64,000 bases of DNA from Myotis daubentonii (Eukaryota; Chordata; Mammalia; Chiroptera; Vespertilionidae), in contig NC_081840.1 of assembly GCF_963259705.1 (NCBI RefSeq), forward strand, positions 147,657,549 to 147,721,548. The letters are read 5' to 3'. The position numbers and the translations under genes are program-made. The notes beneath the pieces are model-generated. The model searched no databases. It saw nothing but the letters and a program-made list of their open reading frames with translations, and was not told where the DNA came from. Positions 55,206-64,000 of the stretch are shown here, one piece after another; positions within the stretch are counted from its first letter, which is position 1, and each line of letters begins with the position of its first letter.

Positions 55206-56424
55206 TCCAAAGAATGGCGAGCCTTTTCCTTTATTTATCCATAGTATTCCTTCCTTACGTAGAAGTAATCATGATAATAATATAAACAACTCTATTTTTT
55301 AGCTTTTCCTTCTGCTGGTACCATATTCAATGCTTTACTTGTAGGCATACATAATCCTTACAGATTATTAAGAGGATGCCATTTTGTAGCCGATAAAGCC
55401 AAAGCGTAGATGTTTAGGTACCTAGTGAAAAGGTTCATTTCAAATTTACCAGTCTTTGTGCCAGTCTCTCTAAACCACTTCTCTGTACTGCCGCCACTTG
55501 ATCCCTAGCAATTTACCCCTCTGCATTTTCAATATGGACAAATGAAACACAGGCTAATCTTTAGGTGCCTTGAGGATTTTTTCTTAATTAAAAAAGAAAA
55601 CACAACTAATAAATGAAGTGCCCAGGAACAAACTGTAAGTAGATGGAGAGGCTGTGGTATGGATTTTAGATAAGATACATGTGTGGATTAAAGTGCACCT
55701 TGAGCAGGACAGTTTGTTCCTGATCTGGAATTTTTTAGGCTTTTGAATTGCACTATTAATTTGGGATTAACAAGTTTATTACTCCTTAATTTTATACATG
55801 CTTAATTTCAACTTTCCTAACAAAACAGTTCATAGCTTACTTGAGGGGAAAAAGTGTTTTATGTGTGAGTATGTTGAAATCAGATGTTTATTAAACTCTT
55901 AAATATAATATCTCACAGTGTAGCACTTTAAAAACAGCTTTATATGGCTAGTCACCAAAAAGGCAATTAATGCTTTCCTTGCACATGTTGACATTTTATG
56001 ATTTTATACTTTATGATTTGTTGAAATGTAAAAACTGTAGTACTTTGTTTTATAAATTTGCCTAATATCTAATTTTTAGTCTTCATCTTTAGCATAATTT
56101 TTATGCTTTTATTAAACATTTTAGTTTCGCTTTGATAGTCTCATGTGTTTTTTTTGTTTGTTTGTTTCTTGTTTTATTTTAACTGCTAAACCAAATTCTG
56201 TTTTACCAGATGTCAAGTTAGGAAATGGAGAGGGAGTAAACCTCCAAAAAGAAAGCGATAGACACAGTATTATATAAGCATTTAGACAGTTGGGTAATAC
56301 ACTTACTCTCACAACTGTATCACAGCCCAAGTTTCTTATTTGCCAAGTTGAAGTCCAGCATTATTTAAGGAAAGGATGAACCTAAACAAGCTCTTGTGGC
56401 AAAGTATATTTTAAATTTATTTTT

Positions 56425-57500
56425 TAAAATTAATTTTTTAATTACAGTTGATATACAATATTATACTGGTTTCAGATATACAACATAGTGCCTAGTCATT
56501 TATATACCTTATGATGTGGTCACTCCGATAAGTCGAGTACCCGTCTGACACTACATATAGTTACAGTACTGACTCTATTCCCTAAGCTGTACTTTACATC
56601 CCTGTGACTGTTTTTATAAGTGACAATTTGTACTTCTTAAACCCTTTTACCTTTTTCACTCATCGCCCCAACCCCTCTCCCATCTGGTGACTATCAATTT
56701 ATCTTTATCCATGAGTTAGTTTCTGTTTTGTTTATTTTGCTTTTTAGATTTCATATGTAAAATTGTATGGTATTAGTCTTTCTTTGTCTGACCTATTTCA
56801 GTCAGCATAATATCCTTTAGGTCCATCCATGTAGTTGCAAATGGCAAGATTTCATTCTTTTTTATAGTTGAGTGATACTCCATTCTATTTATGTTCTACA
56901 TTTTCTTTATCTACTCATCTATTGATGGACACTTAAGTTGCCTCCAGATCTTGGCCACTGTAAATAACACTGCAATAAACATAGGAGTGTATGTATCTTT
57001 TTGAATTTGTGTTGTGGATTTCTTCAGATAAATATCCGGAAGTGGAATTGCTGGGTCACATGGTGGTTATATTTTTAATTTTTTGAGGAACCTCAATACT
57101 GTTTTTCATAGTGACTGCACCAATGACAACACCAACAATGCATGAAAGTTCCCTTTCCTCCACATCCTCGCCAACACTGTTGATTTATTGATGATAGCCA
57201 TTCTGACAGTTGTAAGGTGATACCTCATTGTAGTTTTAATTTGCATTTCTTTGATGATTAGTGATGTCATGAAGCTTTCCATCTGTTTTCTTCTAAGAGA
57301 TTTATAGTTTTAGCTTTTATGCAAAGTTTTTAATCCATTTTGAGTTCGTTTTTGCACATGGCATGAGGTAAGGATCTAACTTCATTCCTTTACATGTGGA
57401 TACACAGTTTTCCCAGCACCCTTTGTTGAAAAGATTGTCTTTTTCCCATTGAATGGTCTTAGTACCCTTGTTGAAAATGATCTGCCATATATGCAACTTG
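56425..57500 (-). mobile_element. Old L1 3' end, antisense
   Basis: It starts with antisense 3' UTR (aattacagttgatatacaat), continues through the ORF2 C-terminus read backwards (tgagtgatactccattctat, tccggaagtggaattgctgg) to the 'cctttgttgaaaagattgtc' region. Non-coding. Confidence 0.85.
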
Positions 57501-58490
57501 ATAAATACTATCTCTTAGAATAATGAATCATAAAACTGTTTTGTACTAACAGCAGAATTAACAAATGAAATAAAATAGAAAGCACAGACCTATGTCTTCT
57601 AGTGTATAAAAGTGGCATTACACTATGAAGGAGCAGAAAACAATATTTAAAAAACAGAGCTAGAGCAACTGGTTAATTATTTATAAATTAAAGTAACATT
57701 TTCCCCACTTTTCACACATCAAAATTAACCCCCAAAGGTCTAAAAAGTAATAATAATGTATCTGTACATATCTATGTATGAGACTTTTGATATAAGAATG
57801 GGGAGCTACTTTTCTAAGCATAAAAAAGTAGTGGACTCAATCATAAAAATAAAACAGAACAGATTTAATGATATAAAATTTAAAAACTATTGCCAAAAAA
57901 CAATTGGCAAACCATAAAAAATTATTGTATCATCTTTGGCAAAATTTTAATATCCTTAATGTACAAAGTGTGAATAATTTGATTAGTAGAATATCCTACT
58001 TTTAAAAATAGGCACAAGATACAAAAAATTGAAAATACAAATGACCAATGTGTGAAATAATATTTAAATTCTTAAAAAATGCAACTAAACAGTAAGATAC
58101 TATTTTTTACCCATTGGAATTTAAAGATAATTTTACAGAGGAAAATAACTGATATACGATTGGTGGCAATATAGACTGGAACTACATTTCTGGATAACAA
58201 TTAAGTATAAGCACAAAGGTTCTTAAAGTATCTATTTCTAAATGAGTGGTATACCAGACTTGATCCTGGAACAAAATACTATATTAAGGGAAAAACAACA
58301 ATAGTGAATCACAATAAAGTCTGGAGTTTAGTGAATAGTATTATACCAATGTTATTTTCTTATTATTTTTTGGCAAAGGTACCATGGTTATGTAAGATGT
58401 CACAATCAAGGGAAGCTGGGTGAGGGGAATATGTGAACTCTCTACACCATCTCTGCATATTTTCGTAAATCAAAAATCACTGTAGGACAG
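57501..58490. other. AT-rich intergenic sequence, possibly old L1
   Basis: Words such as 'ggtggcaatatagactggaa' suggest very old L1 3' sequence. I could not define an element; no gene is seen. Confidence 0.4.
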
Positions 58491-60395
58491 TGAACAGCAT
58501 GGTGATGTGAGAGGACCTCCAACTCTCCTCTTGAAGTTACAAGTTGGACAACTCTAATTCTACAAAGGATTCCCTGCTAACAGGCATTGAGACACCTGAA
58601 TGTGGGCATATCTGAGCAAATGGCAGAGACAGGACAGGGGGTGAGGGGAAGATAGAGACAGAAGCCGTGTGCAGTCTGGTGCCTACTCTGGCCCCAGCAG
58701 ACAGCAGAGGCAGTAATTGGGTCTAGGTGGCTGGCACACATTGAGGCTGGGCCAAGGAGCAGAGTAGCAGTGTAACGGGTTGCAGCATTCCTTATCCCAC
58801 CAGCACCAGACAGAGAATTTAGCAGAGTGGGAACCAGCTCACCCCACCCACCTGTGGCCTAATCTGGCCGTAAAACCCTTACTTGGCAGATCACAAAGGA
58901 GCTGAATATGTGGTCTGTGAACAGCATGGTGATGTGATGATCTGTACCTTTTGTGTCTAAATCCACTGAAGAGAAACAGAGTCCCAGATATGTCAACCAG
59001 TATGCCCCTGCCCATCTTTCCCCACCCACATCAGCATAGCCTGGTAGAGGCAGCTGGGTCTGCTCACACTGAGCAGCTCTGGCTGGTGGCTTCTGGCTAC
59101 AAGAAGGCAGCATCAAGAACATATAGAAGACCCACACCCCACCATTTCCCAATCTATGGGAGTGACAGATACAATGACAGAGGCAACCCAATGTAAAGGG
59201 GATGTCCACCTCCTTAAGAAATATGGGGCATTTTTCATGGCTGAGGTATCACTGCTCCACAGAGATTCCAGAATAAAAATTTGTGCTTTAGCACCACCTA
59301 CTGGAAAACAAAAGAAAAACCTCTACTTATCAACTTGCAAAACACTGAAGTGGTAATTTTTTTTTTCTAAGTTTCCATTCCCACAAATGCTCAGGCAGAG
59401 AAGTAATCCACAAAGAACAATGAATAACCAAGTTAACAAAGGAATTTTTTAAAAAAATCTCCAGAAAACAAAGGTATTGAATACTGTGACTTAAGTGACA
59501 GAGAATTCAAGATTGAGGTTTTAAAAAAACCCTTAATGAGTACAAGAAGACTCAGAAAAATAATTCAACAAGCTTTAAAATAAAATCAGTGGACAAAAAA
59601 GTATTTACCAAAGAGACTAAAACTATAAAAAATAAATAAACAGAAATTCTGGAGCTAAAGAACTCAATGAGATCAAGAATGAACTAGCGAGCATATGAAA
59701 TTGAGCAGACCAGATGGAGGAAAGAATTAGTGATATAGAAGACAGAAATTTAGAAATGACCCAGGTGGAATATAAGAGAATCGAGAGTAAAAAATTAAAT
59801 GAATAAAAAGAAAGAACTCTACAAGAACTATCTGACTCCATTAGATAGAGCAATATAGGAATAATGGATATACCAGAAGAAAAAGTGTGTGAGAAGGGAA
59901 CTAATAGCCTATTAAATTTTATCAGCCAATCTTATCCCAAAATAAATTCATCAAAATGCTAAGAATAAAAGAGCCTATTCAAATAAATAATCAACAAAAA
60001 CTTCACAAATCTATGGAAAGAACTGGATCCTCAAATCCAAAAAGCTAATAGAACACCTAATTATTTAAATCCATAAAGGCCTTCTCCAAGGCATAATATA
60101 TTAAACCTGTCAAAATTAATGACAAAGAAAGAATTCTCAAGGCCAGGGAATAGAAGATGAGAACATATGAAGGAAACCCCATTAGATCATCATCAAATTT
60201 TCCAGCAGAAACCCTACAAACTAGGAGACCGTGGAATCAAATATTCAAATTATTGAAAGAGAGAAATCACCATCTAGTAATAATATATCTAGTAAAGTAA
60301 TGCTTTAGATATGAGGGAGAAATAAAGACTTTTCCAGATATACAGAAGCTGAGAGAATTTACCACCACAAGACCTGCCTTATAGGAAATGCTGAG
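58491..60395 (+). mobile_element. Ancient HAL1/L1 5' UTR and ORF1 relic
   Basis: A 5' UTR-like part (about 58491-59400) is followed by ORF1-like sequence with many stops (aaagaactcaatgagatcaa, gaggaaagaattagtgatat, ccaaaaagctaatagaacac). No ORF2 is seen before the next element starts. This fits an ancient mammalian HAL1. Confidence 0.6.
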
Positions 60396-62619
60396 ACTTC
60401 CAGTCAAGATGGTGGCATAGATAAACATGGTACTCACATCCTCCCAAACCATATCAAAATTACAACTAAACTACAGAGCAACCATCATTCAGAACTGCCT
60501 AAAATTTAGCTGAATGGAAGTTCTACAACTAGGGATTTAAAGAAGCCACACGAGACTGGTAGGAGGGGCAGAGATGCAGAACACCCACGTGTGACAGATA
60601 AAAATTAGGAGGGATAACTTGGCTTTAGGGGAGTAAGGGGTATCAGCCCAACAGCAGGCCCCCAGTCCTAGGGTTCCAGTACTGGGAAGAGAAGTTCTCA
60701 TGATTTCTGGCTATAAAAACCAGTGGGGGTTGAGGCTGAGAAAGATGGAGTTTGCTGGAGTACCAGGCTATTCTTCTTAAAGGGCCCGCACACAGACTTA
60801 CTTTGATTCACTCCCTCTGAGCTCCAGCACTGGGGTAGCAGCTGAAAAGGCACCAGGGACACTGCGGAGGAACTGAATTGTTTAGAATCAGGGAGAAAGC
60901 GGGGGGTGGGGGGGGAGCTTTCTCCCAAACAAAAGTGCTGGCAGAGGCCATTGTTTTTTTTGATGAACCCTCCTACAACAGAGCTGGCAGGAGGGTGCCA
61001 TATCTATCACTGTTTACTCTGCCCTGGTGATTCCCTGAGATCCCCACCCCACCAAATTTGAGGTCATAGGTAAACATGGAGTTTCTAGAGGCTTTTCCAT
61101 AAGAATAGCCTGTCTTGGCACATGCTTCAGACTTTTACTAAAATCTCTCAAACAAGCACCATCTGCTCTCTATGTACCCCATACCTCTTGCTAAGTGGCC
61201 ATAGAACTGACAGTAGAGGCAGCCAGCCTTGGTTTACAGCTTGGCCTCTCCCTGGCACCTCCAAGCCCAGCACAGAAGCAGCCATCTACAGACTGCTCTG
61301 TACCTCATGCTGGATGGTCCTAGGCAAGGCACAGGTGGTGGCTGACACCTTCTGGGAGGCCCCAAAGCCAGTGCAACCAATGAACAACTTCAGGGGAAGA
61401 TTTGGTGGATGCCAATGCCCTGCTGACACAAGTCCTACTCCATCAGGTTGGCCCCTAGCAGCTCCTCCACTTTACTTGCAGCTAGCCTTTGGAGCCAATC
61501 AGCCTAGGGATCAATCCTTCCTGGTGATACCAATAGCGATCAAGGCTCAAATACAACAGGATAGTGCACGCAGCCCACATAGAGGCACACGTGGAGTGCC
61601 TAGCTCAAGTGATTAGGGAGGCTGTGCCATTGGGCCCTACAGGACACTTACTATACAAGGGCGCTCTATCAAGTCTGGGAGATGTGGCAGCTCTACCTAA
61701 TACATAGAGACAAGCACAGGGAAGAAGTCAAAATGAGGAGACAAAGAAATAGGTCTCAAATAAAAGAGCCAGATGAATCTCCAGAAAAAGAACTACATGA
61801 AATGGAGCAAATTACCAGATACAGAGTTGAAAACAATGGTTATTAACATGCTCAAGAAACTTAGCATTTCAACAGCATTAAAAAAAAAAAAGACACAAAC
61901 CACAAAAAAGAACCAGACAGAAATGAGGGATCCACTAACTGAAATGAAGAATAAATTACAGGAGTCAACAGTGGAGTAGATGAAGTTGAGAATCAAATCA
62001 GCAATTCAAAATATAAGGAAGCAGAAAATATTCAATCAGAACAGCAAAAAAAAAAAAAAAAAACAGCATCCAAAACAATGAGGATAGTTTTAAGGAGCCT
62101 CTGGGACAACTTCATGCATATTAACATGTCTATCATGGGGGTGTCAGAAGGAGAAGTGAGAGAGCAAGAAATTGAAAACCTATTTGAAAAAACAACAATG
62201 GAAAAGTACTCTAACCTGGTGAAGGAAATAGACATACAAGTCCAGGAAGCAGAGTCCCAAACAAGATGAACCCAAAAAGGCCCACATCAAGACACATCAT
62301 AATAAAAATGCCAAAGGTTAAAGATAACGAATCTTAAAAACAGCAAAAGAAAATCAGATAGTCATCTACAAGGGAGCTCCCATAAGATTGTTAGTTGATT
62401 TCTCAACAGAAACTTTGCAGGTCAGAAGGGATTGGCAAGAAATATTCTAAGTGATGAAATGCAAGGACATAAACCATGATTACTCTACCCAACAAAGCCA
62501 TCATTTAGAATTGAAAGACTTACAAAGAGCTTCCCAGACAAGAAAAAGCTAAAGGAGTTCATTACCACCAAACCATATTACAAGAAATGATAAAGGGACT
62601 TCTTTAAGAAGAAGAAGAG
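60396..62619 (+). mobile_element. Older bat HAL1-like element
   Basis: 5' UTR from about 60400 (gtcaagatggtggcatagat), ORF1 remains from ATG 61733 to about 62608, then immediate transition to a Ves SINE. The order and ORF1 words (ggagcctctgggacaactt, cagaaactttgcaggtcaga) parallel copies A-C but with much higher divergence. There is no ORF2. Its 5' UTR is the same family as the pieces at 10790-12960. Confidence 0.75.
61733..62608 (+). pseudogene. Degraded HAL1 ORF1
   Basis: Begins ATGAGGAGACAAAGAAATAG-like and can be followed in pieces: RSLWDNF and GVSEGEVREQEIENLFEKT at about 62093-62200, then the C-terminal 'STETLQVRRDWQEIF'-like region. Multiple stops, indels and a poly-A expansion at 62046-62062 disable it. 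Confidence 0.75.
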
Positions 62620-62831
62620 CCTGGCTGGTGTGGCTCAGTGGTTGAGCATCAGGAGGTCTTGGTTCAATTCACGTCAGAGCACATGCCTGGGTTGTGGGCT
62701 TGAGCCCCAGTAAGGGTGTGCAGGCAGCAGCCAATCAATGATTCTCTCTCATCATTGATGTTTCGGTCTCTTTCTCCCTCTCCCTTCCTTTCTGAAATCA
62801 ATAAAATATATTTTTTAAAAAAGATAAAAAA
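62620..62831 (+). mobile_element. Ves-type SINE
   Basis: Head 'gcctggctggtgtggctcag', CT-rich body, AATCAATAAAATAT tail. It joins the 3' end of the older HAL1 and is followed directly by a Helitron. Confidence 0.88.
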
Positions 62832-64000
62832 TCTACACTAATAAAAGAGAAAAATGGTAATTGGCGTACGACGATACCCTTTTCATTGGCTAATCAGGGC
62901 TATATGCAAATTAACTGCCAACTAAGATTGGCAGTTAACTGCCAACTAAGATTGGCAGTTAACTGCCAACAAGATGGCGGTTAATTTGCATATGTAGGCA
63001 CAATGCAGGGAGGTGAAAGGGAAAGCAGGAAGAAGCCCCCTGCCACTGACAGTGATTGAAAACCCAGGGGGCAGCTAAGAGCTGGGGGGCAGGGCAAAGG
63101 CAGCCCTGGGGCCGCCTTTGCCCTGCCCCCCAGCCATGATCGGAGAATCAGGGGCCTTTGCCGCCCTGGCCAGTGATAGCAGGAAGTAGGGGTGGAGCCA
63201 GCGATGGGAGCTGAGCACGGTCAAAGCTGGCAGTCCCGGGAGCTAGGCGTCCCTTGCCTGGGCCTAAAGCGGAGCCCACGATCACGGGGCCGCTGCAGCT
63301 GCGGGTCCCTGCTACCCAAGCCGGACACCTCAGCCAGAGGCGTTAGGCCTGGGCAGGGGCGGAGCCTGCAACCGCGGGGAGCTGGGGGTCCCCTGCCCAG
63401 GCCTGACACCTCTGCCGGAGGCCTCAGGCCTGGTCAAGGGGCCGATCCGGTGATTGGTGATCGGAGGGTGATGAGGGTCAACTCCTCTGGCCGAGGCATC
63501 AGGCCTGGGCCGGGGGCTGAGCCGCGGATTGGGGGGATATGATGGTCCCCTTGCCCAGGCCTGAAGCCTGGGTCAGAGGCGTCAGGCTTGGGCGGGGGGT
63601 GGAGCAAGCGATCAGAGGGAGATGGGGGTCCCCTGCCCAGGCATGATTCCTGGGCCAGAGGCCTCAGGCCTGGGCGGGGGCCAGAGCCAGTGATCAGGGG
63701 AAGATGGGGGTCCCCTGTCCAAGCCTGACACTTCTGGCGGAGGCGTCAGGCCTGGGCAAGGGGCCGATCAGGTGATCAGAGGGTGATGGGGGTGTACGCC
63801 TCTGCCCGAGGCATCAGGCCTGGGCAAGGGGCAGAGCCAGCAATCGGAGGGGTCTGGGGGTCCCCTGCCCAGGCCTGATGCCTGGGCCAGAGGCATCAGG
63901 CCTGGGCTGGGGGCAGAACCAGCGATGGGGGGGAAATGAGGGTCCCCTGCCCAGGCCTGACACCTCTGTCAGAGGTGTCAGGCCTGGGCAAGGGGCCGAT
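62832..64000 (+). mobile_element. HeliBat-type Helitron, truncated by the window edge
   Basis: The 5' terminus TCTACACTAATAAAAGAG at 62832, preceded by A, starts an element that does not end inside the window. A subterminal inverted structure is bounded by ATATGCAAATTAACTGCC (62902) and GTTAATTTGCATAT (62980), with a 21-bp unit (ttaactgccaactaagattgg) repeated inside. From about 63180 to the edge runs a GC-rich degenerate tandem array with 'gggggtcccctgcccaggcc' and 'cgatcag' words at 60-130-bp spacing. It gives false ORFs. Confidence 0.88.

Larger units (their letters stand above)
54052..56116 (+). other. CYP2U1: CYP2U1 3' untranslated region (end uncertain)
   Basis: Mostly unique AT-rich sequence after the stop. 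Candidate poly-A signals are AATAAA at 54990-54995 and ATTAAA at 56111-56116; the long form is suggested by the lack of new repeats until about 56.4 kb. It contains a G-rich run at 54580-54606 and an old MER5-type element at about 55010-55205. Confidence 0.55.

Noticed and set aside
62902..62993. Possible CRISPR-like short repeats
   Set aside because: Only a few overlapping palindromic units without spacers, in a eukaryotic transposon.
63192..63542. 116-codon ORF at the right edge
   Set aside because: It is part of the Helitron's GC-rich tandem array, with repeated Gly/Pro/Arg words from the repeat units.

Overview
This is mammalian nuclear DNA, almost certainly from a vespertilionid (vesper) bat. 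The repeat content points there: about ten tRNA-derived Ves-type SINEs, seven HeliBat-type rolling-circle transposons with TC...CTAG termini, several non-autonomous hAT elements (one recognisable as SPIN-like), a piggyBac relic and a bat-type L1/HAL1 complement. The species cannot be named from the sequence alone.

Genes. Two genes are present, both on the + strand and in the order known for human 4q25 (SGMS2 - CYP2U1). (1) The last coding exon of SGMS2 (sphingomyelin synthase 2) lies at 1292-1495, followed by a long AT-rich 3' UTR that probably ends near 5.6-6.0 kb. (2) A complete, open five-exon CYP2U1 gene has coding exons at 31079-31565, 47656-48291, 50197-50358, 52994-53161 and 53873-54051. 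They join in frame to 543 residues and carry all the P450 signature motifs. Its CpG-rich promoter region is about 30.3-31.1 kb and its 3' UTR probably runs to about 55-56.1 kb. Intron 3 starts with GC rather than GT. No other cellular gene is visible; the next gene expected by synteny (HADH) would lie beyond the window.

Layout. 1-6 kb: SGMS2 end. 6-30 kb: intergenic, dominated by transposons, including an old L1 at about 15.6-23.0 kb that has itself been hit by a young HAL1, a young 5'-truncated L1 and two Ves SINEs, each with readable target-site duplications. 30-56 kb: CYP2U1, with introns full of Helitrons, hAT elements, a third young HAL1 and a dead piggyBac transposase. 56-64 kb: L1/HAL1 relics and a Helitron that runs off the right edge.

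No new multi-gene system is visible. The points most worth a second look are the GC-AG intron of CYP2U1, the three recent ORF1-only (HAL1) copies, one with an intact ORF1 and a two-heptad coiled-coil duplication, a Tigger-like MITE sitting precisely inside a HeliBat terminus, a foldback hAT element with an 80-bp palindrome, octamer-like motifs spread by HeliBats, and a G-quadruplex run in the CYP2U1 3' UTR. The many 60-190-residue ORFs elsewhere are shadows of repeats or of GC-rich minisatellites.
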